DNA of 64,000 bases from assembly GCA_963969365.1 (NCBI GenBank), contig OZ017748.1, forward strand, positions 3,531,001 through 3,595,000. Direction: 5' to 3'. Made by a program: the position numbers and the translations under genes. Position 1 is the first letter of the stretch. Each line of letters opens with the position of its first letter. This document shows, piece by piece, positions 25,931 through 39,671 of the stretch. The notes below the pieces were generated by a model, which was not told the DNA's origin, made no database searches, and saw only the letters and a program-made list of their open reading frames with translations. Source of the DNA: Asterochloris sp. CNOR1 (Eukaryota > Chlorophyta > Trebouxiophyceae > Trebouxiales > Trebouxiaceae).

Positions 25931-28900
25931 TTTGCTCTTGACAGAGTGGGGTGGGGGGCCCTGCAAGGTGCACTTTGGCCATTGGCCCTGATCCCGGGGC
26001 CAGGGTGAAGGGAGAGGAAGTGGCCAGCAATCTTCAGGGTATGGTTCCTCACAGGTGCAAGCGTCTGAGAGGGTGTCGTCGGCTGCACGAGGTTGGAGGA
26101 GAAGGCCGCCGGCGCAGAGACAGAGGAGGCTTGGCTGGGCACCTGCAGCGCTCCCACTCTTCCACCTCTATGACTTGCGGCGGCGCTGTGTGACAGTGCC
26201 AGCCGCTCGGGGATCATGTTTTCAGAGCCCATGTCTGGCCAGAGCTGAGCCGCAGCAGGGGCTCAAGGCAGCCCCCGACTTGCGGTGTCAGGCGGCTGGC
26301 AGGGGAGAGAGGGCGCCCAGGTGTGCAGCTGCCCAGGCAGGGCTGCGGGGGCAGTCACAGCATACGTGAGGCTGCTGTTGCAGCACCAGAGGCAGGGTGT
26401 CGACTCACAGGGCAGCCAAGCACTGCCCACACAAGGCAAGCTGTGGCCACCAGAGGCTGTGCCACAGCCGGCTCAGCCCGCCTTCACCAACCAGGGAGAC
26501 AGCACACCAGGGGAGTCTGCCAGCAGCCAGCCGCCCGCTGCTGTTGCTGCACAACCCGGCACTGCAGTCCTGCAAGGGGCTGAAGAAGCACTGGATATCA
26601 CAATCGCCCTGCTGGGCAGCACTTCTCAGCCAGAGCAGTTGGTGGACCAGCGGCTGGCCACAGGGCAGGCTCTTGGGACCGCAGGTGAGGTGCTGTTCTG
26701 CTCTTGTATGGCCTGGCAGCTGCCATGCAACATGAAGCACAAGACTGTGCCCTTGCTGCCAACCTGACACGAGCGCAATGGTCAAGGCCACCCACAGTCT
26801 TGCTGTCTGCTGACATCAAGGTGACTTCCCAGGGCAGTGCCATTTGGCTCCTGCTGCAATGCCTGCTGGGCTGCTCGTGGAGGTCACGTCTGAGCAGGCT
26901 GCTGTACGGACACGGGGCGTGAGGGCCTGGGCACTGGTAGTCCGCCTTCTGGAGGATGACTCTGCGGAGGCAAGCGAGCTCAAGTCAACTTTGCGCTGGT
27001 GTCCTGCACTTGCTGAGCCAGTGTGCTGCGTCTTGTGAGCCATGTTACCTCTGTAGGAGGACAAACAAGAACTGCTCTGAGCTCTGGAAAGTGACCAGGC
27101 TCATTGGGGGCCTGAGCTCCACTGGTTCCGTCTGCTTGCGCTCCAGTGCTGCCAGCCTGCATCTCAGGTCCACTCTTTCCTTGAGCTTGCCATGCAGCCA
27201 CCTCATCTGCCTTTTCACCTCCAAGCATGTCGTTCAGGTGCGCAGTGCAGCAGCAGCCACTGCCGGCGCAGCACTTGAGCAGCTGCGAGTGCCATCAGCC
27301 GCTGCCGCAATCCACGTGGAGCATGCTCTGCGCCTGGCAGTGCAGCTGGTGGGCGCTTGTGCACCGCACTGCGCTGCAGCATGGCAGCAGCTGATGGACT
27401 GGGTGTTGCCAACAGGTCAGGTGCTGCCAGATCACGGTGCTCTGCACGTGGTGTCGGCTGCCTCTGCCGCGGCTGCTGAGGGCAGCAGCAATGGGGTGCC
27501 AACCCCTGCAGCCGGAAGGAGCGCTGCTGGCAGCACCTGTCAGCAGCTGGGTGCCGCTGTGAGGGCCAGCGGCCGAGTGTTCGACCATGAGGCAGACAAT
27601 CAGCATGAGGAGCCCCTGCTGCTAGCACAGCTGGCTCCACAGCAGCTGGTGGAGGCTGCTCAGCAGGCGCCTGTGAGCACCGGCTCTGACGGTGGCAGTT
27701 CTGAAGTAGGACCTTGCTCAGCTGAGAGCAGAAGCGAAGGACTGAACCTTGCGATCGGCCCCTTCCTGGAGCACACGCTTCTGTCCTTGCCCAGGATCTC
27801 ATCGTCTAGTCATGCTGCAAGCTCATGAAACACACTGCTCTCTGCATCAGCCACCGTCAGAGCTGTGCTGGCCCTCCAGTTTTGAGCACTGGCCACACGT
27901 TCAACGTGCGCAGTGGAGAGGTGGAGCAAAGCCACAGCTCTGAAGACAAAACGTCGGAGGCCCCTCTTGGGCACAGCCCAAGAAGGCCATCCCGGATCTC
28001 AGGGCCACCAGGCGGCACAGCAAGGCGTGAACACCCCATCCAGGCAGCGCCTTGGTACCGTCAGACAGGTGGCACTGCGGGAGATGCCTCAACGCCTCGA
28101 AGTACAGGAGCTGAGGCAGCTTCACACCATGCTGCCTCTGACTGCTCGACGCATCTGTACCTGCCTGACGCCTCTGCTTGGCGTTCTACGACTGTATGAA
28201 AGAGGCAGCAAGACGACTCAGGACTGTGCACACCACCTGACTCTGCTGTCCAGACCCTGTGTTGGGGTGCAGCCACCACGGAGTCGAAGTCGCACCGGGC
28301 CATTGTAGTGTGGGGCTCAAGGGAAGCAGCTCCGCGCTGATGGTGGATTTGTGTCGCTTCCTTTCTGCATGCAGTGCGGGGCATGACGCAGACAGGCTGT
28401 AGTCAGTCGGGGAGTCGTCTCCTGGCGCCCCTGCTCCTCACAACCTGCCAGGCCGGTGGAGGGCGGAGCCGCTTGGTAGGGCCATCAGCAGCCTTCGTCT
28501 CCCACAGGCCCCAGCCCCAGATGGCTCCTGTGAGATGCCTGAGCAACCCGCCTGGAAGCGCCCTGATCGTGTGGCCGCCACCGGTGCGGCCCAACCTGCT
28601 GTCACGAGCAGCATCCGCTGTCATTTCAGCGTGGCGCGGACCAACTTGGCTCGCCGAACGCCAGCGACACGCCCCGTCTTGTAGCTGAGCTCAGCAGAGC
28701 GGCAGCGGTCGCAGAGCGGCAGCGGTCGCAGACCGGTGCAGGCCTGCTGCGTTTGGTGCCTTGGCTGATGTTGGTCGGCCTGGTGTGTCTCCACCACTCC
28801 CAACGGGCTTGGTCGACGTCTCCTTAGCAACAGACTGGGTGGTGTCGACTCGTCCCCTGATGACAGGCGCAGTCGTATGAGCACCTCATGGTGGAGACCT

Positions 28901-29048
28901 CAGGCCCTGCACATCTATGACCTTGTCAGGACCTCCGAGGTTGTCGAGGAGTGGGTCCTGGGCCTTTCTGGGGCGGTGTCGGTGCCAGTCCTGGGCTCAG
29001 GCAAAAGCTTTGTGTAGCCAAGCCGTCAACATGAAACCTGGTCAGCCC
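25811..29048 (+). repeat. 5S unit 9 (3238 bp)
   Basis: Embedded frame at 26956-27828. Three indels set its length: loss of a GT near 26781, a 17-bp tandem duplication at about 28699-28732, and loss of one G near 28987. It has a private T to A at 25991. Confidence 0.9.
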
Positions 29049-29168
29049 ATGCTACGGTCATACCATCCAGAATAACCCCGTTCTCGTCCGATCACGGAAG
29101 GCAAACTGGATTGGGCCAGATCAGTACTACGTTGGGTGACCACGCGGGAATATCTGGTGCTGTAGCGT
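29049..29168 (+). rRNA. 5S ribosomal RNA, copy 10
   Basis: 120 nt, identical by eye to copy 1. Confidence 0.95.
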
Positions 29169-32100
29169 TTTGCTCTTGACAGAGTGGGGTGGGGGGCCCT
29201 GCAAGGTGCACTTTGGCCATTGGCCCTGTTCCCGGGGCCAGGGTGAAGGGAGAGGAAGTGGCCAGCAATCTTCAGGGTATGGTTCCTCACAGGTGCAAGC
29301 GTCTGAGAGGGTGTCGTCGGCTGCACGAGGTTGGAGGAGAAGGCCGCCGGCGCAGAGACAGAGGAGGCTTGGCTGGGCACCTGCAGCGCTCCCACTCTTC
29401 CACCTCTATGACTTGCGGCGGCGCTGTGTGACAGTGCCAGCCGCTCGGGGATCATGTTTTCAGAGCCCATGTCTGGCCAGAGCTGAGCCGCAGCAGGGGC
29501 TCAAGGCAGCCCCCGACTTGCGGTGTCAGGCGGCTGGCAGGGGAGAGAGGGCGCCCAGGTGTGCAGCTGCCCAGGCAGGGCTGCGGGGGCAGTCACAGCA
29601 TACGTGAGGCTGCTGTTGCAGCACCAGAGGCAGGGTGTCGACTCACAGGGCAGCCAAGCACTGCCCACACAAGGCAAGCTGTGGCCACCAGAGGCTGTGC
29701 CACAGCCGGCTCAGCCCGCCTTCACCAACCAGGGAGACAGCACACCAGGGGAGTCTGCCAGCAGCCAGCCGCCCGCTGCTGTTGCTGCACAACCCGGCAC
29801 TGCAGTCCTGCAAGGGGCTGAAGAAGCACTGGATATCACAATCGCCCTGCTGGGCAGCACTTCTCAGCCAGAGCAGTTGGTGGACCAGCGGCTGGCCACA
29901 GGGCAGGCTCTTGGGACCGCAGGTGAGGTGCTGTTCTGCTCTTGTATGGCCTGGCAGCTGCCATGCAACATGAAGCACAAGACTGTGCCCTTGCTGCCAA
30001 CCTGACACGAGCGCAATGGTCAAGGCCACCCACAGTCTTGCTGTCTGCTGACATCAAGGTGACTTCCCAGGGCAGTGCCATTTGGCTCCTGCTGCAATGC
30101 CTGCTGGGCTGCTCGTGGAGGTCACGTCTGAGCAGGCTGCTGTACGGACACGGGGCGTGAGGGCCTGGGCACTGGTAGTCCGCCTTCTGGAGGATGACTC
30201 TGCGGAGGCAAGCGAGCTCAAGTCAACTTTGCGCTGGTGTCCTGCACTTGCTGAGCCAGTGTGCTGCGTCTTGTGAGCCATGTTACCTCTGTAGGAGGAC
30301 AAACAAGAACTGCTCTGAGCTCTGGAAAGTGACCAGGCTCATTGGGGGCCTGAGCTCCACTGGTTCCGTCTGCTTGCGCTCCAGTGCTGCCAGCCTGCAT
30401 CTCAGGTCCACTCTTTCCTTGAGCTTGCCATGCAGCCACCTCATCTGCCTTTTCACCTCCAAGCATGTCGTTCAGGTGCGCAGTGCAGCAGCAGCCACTG
30501 CCGGCGCAGCACTTGAGCAGCTGCGAGTGCCATCAGCCGCTGCCGCAATCCACGTGGAGCATGCTCTGCGCCTGGCAGTGCAGCTGGTGGGCGCTTGTGC
30601 ACCGCACTGCGCTGCAGCATGGCAGCAGCTGATGGACTGGGTGTTGCCAACAGGTCAGGTGCTGCCAGATCACGGTGCTCTGCACGTGGTGTCGGCTGCC
30701 TCTGCCGCGGCTGCTGAGGGCAGCAGCAATGGGGTGCCAACCCCTGCAGCCGGAAGGAGCGCTGCTGGCAGCACCTGTCAGCAGCTGGGTGCCGCTGTGA
30801 GGGCCAGCGGCCGAGTGTTCGACCATGAGGCAGACAATCAGCATGAGGAGCCCCTGCTGCTAGCACAGCTGGCTCCACAGCAGCTGGTGGAGGCTGCTCA
30901 GCAGGCGCCTGTGAGCACCGGCTCTGAGGGTGGCAGTTCTGAAGTAGGACCTTGCTCAGCTGAGAGCAGAAGCGAAGGACTGAACCTTGCGATCGGCCCC
31001 TTCCTGGAGCACACGCTTCTGTCCTTGCCCAGGATCTCATCGTCTAGTCATGCTGCAAGCTCATGAAACACACTGCTCTCTGCATCAGCCACCGTCAGAG
31101 CTGTGCTGGCCCTCCAGTTTTGAGCACTGGCCACACGTTCAACGTGCGCAGTGGAGAGGTGGAGCAAAGCCACAGCTCTGAAGACAAAACGTCGGAGGCC
31201 CCTCTTGGGCACAGCCCAAGAAGGCCATCCCGGATCTCAGGGCCACCAGGCGGCACAGCAAGGCGTGAACACCCCATCCAGGCAGCGCCTTGGTACCGTC
31301 AGACAGGTGGCACTGCGGGAGATGCCTCAACGCCTCGAAGTACAGGAGCTGAGGCAGCTTCACACCATGCTGCCTCTGACTGCTCGACGCATCTGTACCT
31401 GCCTGACGCCTCTGCTTGGCGTTCTACGACTGTATGAAAGAGGCAGCAAGACGACTCAGGACTGTGCACACCACCTGACTCTGCTGTCCAGACCCTGTGT
31501 TGGGGTGCAGCCACCACGGAGTCGAAGTCGCACCGGGCCATTGTAGTGTGGGGCTCAAGGGAAGCAGCTCCGCGCTGATGGTGGATTTGTGTCGCTTCCT
31601 TTCTGCATGCAGTGCGGGGCATGACGCAGACAGGCTGTAGTCAGTCGGGGAGTCGTCTCCTGGCGCCCCTGCTCCTCACAACCTGCCAGGCCGGTGGAGG
31701 GCGGAGCCGCTTGGTAGGGCCATCAGCAGCCTTCGTCTCCCACAGGCCCCAGCCCCAGATGGCTCCTGTGAGATGCCTGAGCAACCCGCCTGGAAGCGCC
31801 CTGATCGTGTGGCCGCCACCGGTGCGGCCCAACCTGCTGTCACGAGCAGCATCCGCTGTCATTTCAGCGTGGCGCGGACCAACTTGGCTCGCCGAACGCC
31901 AGCGACACGCCCCGTCTTGTAGCTGAGCTCAGCAGAGCGGCAGCGGTCGCAGAGCGGCAGCGGTCGCAGACCGGTGCAGGCCTGCTGCGTTTGGTGCCTT
32001 GGCTGATGTTGGTCGGCCTAGTGTGTCTCCACCACTCCCAACGGGCTTGGTCGACGTCTCCTTAGCAACAGACTGGGTGGTGTCGACTCGTCCCCTGATG

Positions 32101-32286
32101 ACAGGCGCAGTCGTATGAGCACCTCATGGTGGAGACCTCAGGCCCTGCACATCTATGACCTTGTCAGGACCTCCGAGGTTGTCGAGGAGTGGGTCCTGGG
32201 CCTTTCTGGGGCGGTGTCGGTGCCAGTCCTGGGCTCAGGCAAAAGCTTTGTGTAGCCAAGCCGTCAACATGAAACCTGGTCAGCCC
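29049..32286 (+). repeat. 5S unit 10 (3238 bp)
   Basis: Embedded frame at 30194-31066. It shares all three indels of unit 9, so the two units are a recent duplicate pair. Private changes are C to G at 30928 and a G to A near 32020. Confidence 0.9.
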
Positions 32287-32406
32287 ATGCTACGGTCATA
32301 CCATCCAGAATAACCCCGTTCTCGTCCGATCACGGAAGGCAAACTGGATTGGGCCAGATCAGTACTACGTTGGGTGACCACGCGGGAATATCTGGTGCTG
32401 TAGCGT
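32287..32406 (+). rRNA. 5S ribosomal RNA, copy 11
   Basis: 120 nt, identical by eye to copy 1. Confidence 0.95.
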
Positions 32407-35400
32407 TTTGCTCTTGACAGAGTGGGGTGGGGGGCCCTGCAAGGTGCACTTTGGCCATTGGCCCTGTTCCCGGGGCCAGGGTGAAGGGAGAGGAAGTGGC
32501 CAGCAATCTTCAGGGTATGGTTCCTCACAGGTGCAAGCGTCTGAGAGGGTGTCGTCGGCTGCACGAGGTTGGAGGAGAAGGCCGCCGGCGCAGAGACAGA
32601 GGAGGCTTGGCTGGGCACCTGCAGCGCTCCCACTCTTCCACCTCTATGACTTGCGGCGGCGCTGTGTGACAGTGCCAGCCGCTCGGGGATCATGTTTTCA
32701 GAGCCCATGTCTGGCCAGAGCTGAGCCGCAGCAGGGGCTCAAGGCAGCCCCCGACTTGCGGTGTCAGGCGGCTGGCAGGGGAGAGAGGGCGCCCAGGTGT
32801 GCAGCTGCCCAGGCAGGGCTGCGGGGGCAGTCACAGCATACGTGAGGCTGCTGTTGCAGCACCAGAGGCAGGGTGTCGACTCACAGGGCAGCCAAGCACT
32901 GCCCACACAAGGCAAGCTGTGGCCACCAGAGGCTGTGCCACAGCCGGCTCAGCCCGCCTTCACCAACCAGGGAGACAGCACACCAGGGGAGTCTGCCAGC
33001 AGCCAGCCGCCCGCTGCTGTTGCTGCACAACCCGGCACTGCAGTCCTGCAAGGGGCTGAAGAAGCACTGGATATCACAATCGCCCTGCTGGGCAGCACTT
33101 CTCAGCCAGAGCAGTTGGTGGACCAGCGGCTGGCCACAGGGCAGGCTCTTGGGACCGCAGGTGAGGTGCTGTTCTGCTCTTGTATGGCCTGGCAGCTGCC
33201 ATGCAACATGAAGCACAAGACTGTGCCCTTGCTGCCAACCTGACACGAGCGCAATGGTCAAGGCCACCCACAGTCTTGCTGTCTGCTGACATCAAGGTGA
33301 CTTCCCAGGGCAGTGCCATTTGGCTCCTGCTGCAATGCCTGCTGGGCTGCTCGTGGAGGTCACGTCTGAGCAGGCTGCTGTACGGACACGGGGCGTGAGG
33401 GCCTGGGCACTGGTAGTCCGCCTTCTGGAGGATGACTCTGCGGAGGCAAGCGAGCTCAAGTCAACTTTGCGCTGGTGTCCTGCACTTGCTGAGCCAGTGT
33501 GCTGCGTCTTGTGAGCCATGTTACCTCTGTAGGAGGACAAACAAGAACTGCTCTGAGCTCTGGAAAGTGACCAGGCTCATTGGGGGCCTGAGCTCCACTG
33601 GTTCCGTCTGCTTGCGCTCCAGTGCTGCCAGCCTGCATCTCAGGTCCACTCTTTCCTTGAGCTTGCCATGCAGCCACCTCATCTGCCTTTTCACCTCCAA
33701 GCATGTCGTTCAGGTGCGCAGTGCAGCAGCAGCCACTGCCGGCGCAGCACTTGAGCAGCTGCGAGTGCCATCAGCCGCTGCCGCAATCCACGTGGAGCAT
33801 GCTCTGCGCCTGGCAGTGCAGCTGGTGGGCGCTTGTGCACCGCACTGCGCTGCAGCATGGCAGCAGCTGATGGACTGGGTGTTGCCAACAGGTCAGGTGC
33901 TGCCAGATCACGGTGCTCTGCACGTGGTGTCGGCTGCCTCTGCCGCGGCTGCTGAGGGCAGCAGCAATGGGGTGCCAACCCCTGCAGCCGGAAGGAGCGC
34001 TGCTGGCAGCACCTGTCAGCAGCTGGGTGCCGCTGTGAGGGCCAGCGGCCGAGTGTTCGACCATGAGGCAGACAATCAGCATGAGGAGCCCCTGCTGCTA
34101 GCACAGCTGGCTCCACAGCAGCTGGTGGAGGCTGCTCAGCAGGCGCCTGTGAGCACCGGCTCTGACGGTGGCAGTTCTGAAGTAGGACCTTGCTCAGCTG
34201 AGAGCAGAAGCGAAGGACTGAACCTTGCGATCGGCCCCTTCCTGGAGCACACGCTTCTGTCCTTGCCCAGGATCTCATCGTCTAGTCATGCTGCAAGCTC
34301 ATGAAACACACTGCTCTCTGCATCAGCCACCGTCAGAGCTGTGCTGGCCCTCCAGTTTTGAGCACTGGCCACACGTTCAACGTGCGCAGTGGAGAGGTGG
34401 AGCAAAGCCACAGCTCTGAAGACAAAACGTCGGAGGCCCCTCTTGGGCACAGCCCAAGAAGGCCATCCCGGATCTCAGGGCCACCAGGCGGCACAGCAAG
34501 GCGTGAACACCCCATCCAGGCAGCGCCTTGGTACCGTCAGACAGGTGGCACTGCGGGAGATGCCTCAACGCCTCGAAGTACAGGAGCTGAGGCAGCTTCA
34601 CACCATGCTGCCTCTGACTGCTCGACGCATCTGTACCTGCCTGACGCCTCTGCTTGGCGTTCTACGACTGTATGAAAGAGGCAGCAAGACGACTCAGGAC
34701 TGTGCACACCACCTGACTCTGCTGTCCAGACCCTGTGTTGGGGTGCAGCCACCACGGAGTCGAAGTCGCACCGGGCCATTGTAGTGTGGGGCTCAAGGGA
34801 AGCAGCTCCGCGCTGATGGTGGATTTGTGTCGCTTCCTTTCTGCATGCAGTGCGGGGCATGACGCAGACAGGCTGTAGTCAGTCGGGGAGTCGTCTCCTG
34901 GCGCCCCTGCTCCTCACAACCTGCCAGGCCGGTGGAGGGCGGAGCCGCTTGGTAGGGCCATCAGCAGCCTTCGTCTCCCACAGGCCCCAGCCCCAGATGG
35001 CTCCTGTGAGATGCCTGAGCAACCCGCCTGGAAGCGCCCTGATCGTGTGGCCGCCACCGGTGCGGCCCAACCTGCTGTCACGAGCAGCATCCGCTGTCAT
35101 TTCAGCGTGGCGCGGACCAACTTGGCTCGCCGAACGCCAGCGACACGCCCCGTCTTGTAGCTGAGCTCAGCAGAGCGGCAGCGGTCGCAGACCGGTGCAG
35201 GCCTGCTGCGTTTGGTGCCTTGGCTGATGTTGGTCGGCCTGGTGTGTCTCCACCACTCCCAACGGGCTTGGTCGACGTCTCCTTAGCAACAGACTGGGTG
35301 GTGTCGACTCGTCCCCTGATGACAGGCGCAGTCGTATGAGCACCTCATGGTGGAGACCTCAGGCCCTGCACATCTATGACCTTGTCAGGACCTCCGAGGT

Positions 35401-35508
35401 TGTCGAGGAGTGGGTCCTGGGCCTTTCTGGGGCGGTGTCGGTGCCAGGTCCTGGGCTCAGGCAAAAGCTTTGTGTAGCCAAGCCGTCAACATGAAACCTG
35501 GTCAGCCC
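32287..35508 (+). repeat. 5S unit 11 (3222 bp)
   Basis: Embedded frame at 33432-34304. It has the two-base GT loss of units 9, 10, 12 and 15, but neither the 17-bp duplication nor the single-base loss. Confidence 0.9.
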
Positions 35509-35628
35509 ATGCTACGGTCATACCATCCAGAATAACCCCGTTCTCGTCCGATCACGGAAGGCAAACTGGATTGGGCCAGATCAGTACTACGTTGGGTGAC
35601 CACGCGGGAATATCTGGTGCTGTAGCGT
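35509..35628 (+). rRNA. 5S ribosomal RNA, copy 12
   Basis: 120 nt, identical by eye to copy 1. This is the gene whose spacer received the retroelement, which begins about 300 bp beyond its 3' end. Confidence 0.95.
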
Positions 35629-35924
35629 TTTGCTCTTGACAGAGTGGGGTGGGGGGCCCTGCAAGGTGCACTTTGGCCATTGGCCCTGTTCCCGGGGCCA
35701 GGGTGAAGGGAGAGGAAGTGGCCAGCAATCTTCAGGGTATGGTTCCTCACAGGTGCAAGCGTCTGAGAGGGTGTCGTCGGCTGCACGAGGTTGGAGGAGA
35801 AGGCCGCCGGCGCAGAGACAGAGGAGGCTTGGCTGGGCACCTGCAGCGCTCCCACTCTTCCACCTCTATGACTTGCGGCGGCGCTGTGTGACAGTGCCAG
35901 CCGCTCGGGGATCATGTTTTCAGA

Positions 35925-35929
35925 GCCCA
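35925..35929. repeat. Target-site duplication, left copy (GCCCA)
   Basis: GCCCA precedes the left LTR, and the same five bases follow the right LTR at 40761-40765. Uninterrupted units have this sequence once at the corresponding place. Five bases is the usual target duplication of Ty3/Gypsy integrases. Confidence 0.9.
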
Positions 35930-36135
35930 TGTGGCCTCGCTTACAGCGTACGGTGGACGGTGGGCTCTGAGACGGTGTTCAAAGGTGTCAAGGAATGTTG
36001 GTGAAGTGCCAGAGTGCTATATATACTCCCATATTATTATAATAGAAAGAAAGGAAAATCAAGGAAGGTTCTAGCAGGTGCAGTGGAAGCTTCTGATAGG
36101 GTCTGGTAGGGTCTAGAAGGCAGCAGTGTGCTGCA
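35930..36135 (-). repeat. LTR, 3' copy of the chromovirus
   Basis: 206 bp, starting TGTGGCC and ending GTGCTGCA on the + strand, indistinguishable by eye from the LTR at 40555-40760. On the minus strand it follows the polypurine tract, which makes it the 3' LTR. Confidence 0.93.
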
Positions 36136-36149
36136 TCCTTCCCCCCTTT
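36136..36149 (-). other. Polypurine tract of the chromovirus
   Basis: On the minus strand this reads AAAGGGGGGAAGGA directly before the 3' LTR. It is the conventional plus-strand DNA primer site, and it overlaps the end of pol. Confidence 0.85.
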
Positions 36150-39100
36150 AGTATTGAAGTTCCTTGGGGAGGCGTCTAAAGTTGGTCAGCAGGCCTTGGT
36201 CCACGTCCTCCACAGGCATCCACAAATTGTCCTGGTTGCCTCGGTCCCGCCATTTGATCAAGAACTCCTCCACAGTTTTGTCACCAATTTTGCGGCGTCG
36301 GCGCTTGAGGATGGCTTCTGCTTGGAACTCAGAAGTTGGCTGGCCACTGCTGAGGTCTGGTGTAGGCAAGGGCGGCGTAGACTGAGTTGGCGTGTTTGTC
36401 TCGGTGGTAGATGAGGGTGGCAGTGGAGTTGCTGTGGGCAGCTCGCCCTTGTATGGCTTCAGGAGCGAAGCGTGGAAGACTGGGTGCATCCGCATGTCGG
36501 CAGGTAGCCCCAGGCGATAGGCTGTGCGGGAGATGCGCTCTGTGATGGGATAGGGTCCCAGCCACACGGCGTCCAGTTTGCCATGGCGCAGGTTGCGTCT
36601 GGATAGCAGAACTTGGTCACCCACTTGGAACTCCAAATCGGTGCGGCGTTTGTTGGCCTGATGGGCCTGCCTCTCCTGTGACTTCGCGAGGTGTGCCTGA
36701 GCTCGCTCTAGGGTGTCCCTCAGGTGTTGTGCCAGGGCTTGCGCTGTGGGCGCGTTGCGGTTAGGCGGGACGTCCAAGTTGACAGGTAGCAGGGGGTGTC
36801 TCCCAGAGTTGAGGTAGAATGGCGTCTGTTTGGTGGAGGCTTGCTCTGAATTGTTGTAGGCAAACTCCATGAGTGGTAGGAGCTTGTCCCAATTGTCACG
36901 GCGGCGGTTGACAAACGCCCTCAGCATCTCCTCCAAGGTGCGGTTGGCACGCTCCGTCTGGCCATCAGTCTGAGGGTGGAAGGCGGTGGACACCCTCAGG
37001 TTGGTGCCAAGGATGTTGAAGAGGGCTCGCCAGAAGTTGCTGGTTGTGCGGGGGTCTCTGTCTGAGATGATGATGCGTGGTAGTCCATGGTAACGGAAGA
37101 CGTTGTTGATGACAAGGTCGGCCAGGCCAGGACCAGTGACTGTCTTGCGCGTTGGGGAGCAGTGAATCATCTTGGACATGCGGTCCACAATGACAAGGAT
37201 GGTGTCATGGCCCTCGGAGGTGGTGGGGAGTCCTGTGATCAGGTCCATGGTGATTTGCTCCCAGTTGTGCTCTGGTGTTGGCAGAGGTTGAAGTAGGCCG
37301 GCGGGTGCGCGGTTGAGGGGCTTGTTGCGTTGGCAGGAGTCACAGGTCCTGACATAGTCAGCCACATCATCGCGCTGGTGTGGCCACCAGAAGTCCTTGG
37401 AGACTCCTCGAAGCAGCTTGTCCATGCCCAGGTGTCCAGAGAAGGGGGTGTCGTGGTACTCGCGGAGAATGTCTTGGCGAAGGTTAGCACCAGCTGGCAC
37501 GTAGACTGCACCCTCCTTGCGCCAGACGCCGTCCAACTCCTCAAGCACTTGCCTTCCACTCTCCTCCAGGTAGGTGTCGCCTTCGTAGGCCGACTTGATG
37601 CGCTCCATAAGGTTGTGTTGGAAGGTGCCAGTGATGGCATGGAGGTCTGGGCGGCGGGAGAGGGGGTCTGCGAGGTTGTCACTGCCCGCCTTGTAGTGGA
37701 TGTCCAGGTCAAACTGCTGGAGTGTCTCCAGCCAGCGAGCTTGTCGCCGGGACAGGTTGCGCTGAGTGGTGAGGTATTTGAGGTTGAGGTGGTCTGAGTT
37801 GACGCGGAACTTGGATCCTTCCAGGTAGCAGCGCCATGTGCGAAGAGCATGGATCACCGCCAGTAGCTCCAGCTCATGTATGGGGTAGTTGCGCTCGGCG
37901 GAGTTGAGCTTGCGAGACTCGTAGGCGATGGGCTGAAGTCCATTGCCTTGGTCCTGAAGCAGCGTGGCCCCGATGGCAAACTGGGAGGCGTCTGTGTAGA
38001 GCTCGAAGGGGTAGGCGAAGTCAGGTGTGGCCAGGACTGGTGTGGTTGTCAGAGCATGCTTGAGCTCAGCAAAGGCCTTGGCCTCCACCTCGCTCCATCG
38101 CCAAGTTGCCTTGGCGCCGGTGATGTTGGTCAGTGGCGCTGCTATGTGGGAGAACCTGTTGACAAAGCGCCGGTAGAAGCCCGCGAGGCCCAGAAAGCAC
38201 CGGAGTTGGTGGGCGTCTGAGGGGTCAGGCCAATCAAGAATGGCCTTCACCTTCCTTGCGTCCACCTTGATGCCTGCCCCGCTGATGGTGTGGCCAAGGA
38301 AGTCCAGCTCAGCCATGCCGAACTGGCACTTGGAGGCCTTGGCGTAGAGGTGGTGCCGCTCCAAGGCACTGAGCACAGCCTCCACATGCTGCGCGTGCTC
38401 CTCAGGGGACTTGGAGTAGATGAGGATGTCGTCAAGGTAGACCACGACGAATTTGTCCAGGAAGGGCCTGAGCACTTGGTTCATGAGGGTCATGAACGTG
38501 CTTGGCGCATTGGTGAGCCCAAAGGGTAGCACCAGGAACTCAAAGTGACCATAGCGTGAGCGGAAGGCCGTCTTGTGCGTGTCGCCCTCAGCGATGCGGA
38601 CTTGCCAGTAGCCACTGGCCAGGTCCAGCTTGGAGAACACCTTGGCGCCATTGAGTTGGTCCAGGAGGTCATCAATGCGTGGAATGGGGTAGCGGTTCTT
38701 CACAGTGATTTTGTTGAGCGCTCTGTAGTCGATGCACATCCGCAGGCCGCCGTCCTTCTTGTGCACGAAGAGGATGGGTGCTCCAAAGGGGGACTTGCTG
38801 GGCTTGATGAAGCCCTTCTCCAGCAAGTCGTCCAGCTGCTTGCGCAGCTCTCCAAGCTCCAGAGGGGACATGCGGTAGATGCCCTGATATGGTTGGGCGC
38901 CGCCAGGTTCCAGGTCGATGTGGTGGTCAACGTCCCTCCTTGGTGGTAGTTTACTGGGAAGAGGCTGGAAGACGCCTCGGTGCCGGTTCAGCACCTCCTG
39001 TAGCTGGGCGTGTGAAGTCTGTGGTGCCGGGGTCACTGTGGTTGTCTCTGCGGTGGTTGTCTCTGCGGTGGTTGTCTCTGCGGTGCGCACCAGGGCAAGA

Positions 39101-39594
39101 TAGCCGCTGGCGCCGTGTCTGAGTGCTCTGGAGGCTTGCAACGAGGAGATGACTGGGATGTCCTCAGAAGAAGTTGTCCTTGGTGCCTCACTGCTGGGGG
39201 CCACTATGATCTGTGTTGGGCGTTCAGGTCCTTGGATTCTTGGCCGCAAGGTGCGCTGTGCCCAGTCGATGTCAGGGTTGTTGCTCTGGAGCCATGGTTG
39301 TCCCAGGATGAGATCATGGGGGCCGAGGTCTGTGACGTGGAGGTGGCACGAGGTCTGGTAGCCACTGAGGGTGACGGTGTTGTCGCTAATCTGGGTGCAT
39401 GGGCGCACGCTGCCGTCTGCAAGCGTGACACGCCCATGGGGGTCTTCCTTGGTCTTGGGTAGTCTGTGCTTGGCCATGTAGCGGTGGTTGATGAAGTCCA
39501 TGGAGGCACCTGAGTCCACCAGGATGTTGGCAGGGTGTCCGGCGCAGGTGCCTTGAAGGATGAGCAGGTCTGGGTGGCATGGTGGTGTGATCAT
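36148..39594 (-). CDS. Chromovirus pol polyprotein (protease, RT, RNase H, integrase, chromodomain)
   Basis: 1148 residues. Protease active site DSGA is at residues 27-30. The reverse transcriptase carries YLDDILIYS at about residue 385, then [12 protein letters not shown]. RNase H begins near [15 protein letters not shown]. The integrase has a zinc-binding HHCC segment at about residue 715 (H, H, then CDSCQRNK) and a catalytic core with [18 protein letters not shown]-type segment (VWLGPYPI) follows, and a C-terminal chromodomain at about residues 1085-1145 contains [19 protein letters not shown]. This combination identifies the Ty3/Gypsy chromovirus clade. It copies element RNA to DNA and integrates it. 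It lies between gag and the polypurine tract on the same strand. Confidence 0.95.
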   Translation of the reverse strand: MITPPCHPDLLILQGTCAGHPANILVDSGASMDFINHRYMAKHRLPKTKEDPHGRVTLADGSVRPCTQISDNTVTLSGYQTSCHLHVTDLGPHDLILGQPWLQSNNPDIDWAQRTLRPRIQGPERPTQIIVAPSSEAPRTTSSEDIPVISSLQASRALRHGASGYLALVRTAETTTAETTTAETTTVTPAPQTSHAQLQEVLNRHRGVFQPLPSKLPPRRDVDHHIDLEPGGAQPYQGIYRMSPLELGELRKQLDDLLEKGFIKPSKSPFGAPILFVHKKDGGLRMCIDYRALNKITVKNRYPIPRIDDLLDQLNGAKVFSKLDLASGYWQVRIAEGDTHKTAFRSRYGHFEFLVLPFGLTNAPSTFMTLMNQVLRPFLDKFVVVYLDDILIYSKSPEEHAQHVEAVLSALERHHLYAKASKCQFGMAELDFLGHTISGAGIKVDARKVKAILDWPDPSDAHQLRCFLGLAGFYRRFVNRFSHIAAPLTNITGAKATWRWSEVEAKAFAELKHALTTTPVLATPDFAYPFELYTDASQFAIGATLLQDQGNGLQPIAYESRKLNSAERNYPIHELELLAVIHALRTWRCYLEGSKFRVNSDHLNLKYLTTQRNLSRRQARWLETLQQFDLDIHYKAGSDNLADPLSRRPDLHAITGTFQHNLMERIKSAYEGDTYLEESGRQVLEELDGVWRKEGAVYVPAGANLRQDILREYHDTPFSGHLGMDKLLRGVSKDFWWPHQRDDVADYVRTCDSCQRNKPLNRAPAGLLQPLPTPEHNWEQITMDLITGLPTTSEGHDTILVIVDRMSKMIHCSPTRKTVTGPGLADLVINNVFRYHGLPRIIISDRDPRTTSNFWRALFNILGTNLRVSTAFHPQTDGQTERANRTLEEMLRAFVNRRRDNWDKLLPLMEFAYNNSEQASTKQTPFYLNSGRHPLLPVNLDVPPNRNAPTAQALAQHLRDTLERAQAHLAKSQERQAHQANKRRTDLEFQVGDQVLLSRRNLRHGKLDAVWLGPYPITERISRTAYRLGLPADMRMHPVFHASLLKPYKGELPTATPLPPSSTTETNTPTQSTPPLPTPDLSSGQPTSEFQAEAILKRRRRKIGDKTVEEFLIKWRDRGNQDNLWMPVEDVDQGLLTNFRRLPKELQY

Positions 39595-39671
39595 GGTGGC
39601 GACTCCGATGTGGCTTTGGATGTGTGCCGGCGCAGCTCTGTGCCCAAAGCCTGTGTGACCAGGCTGGCCAG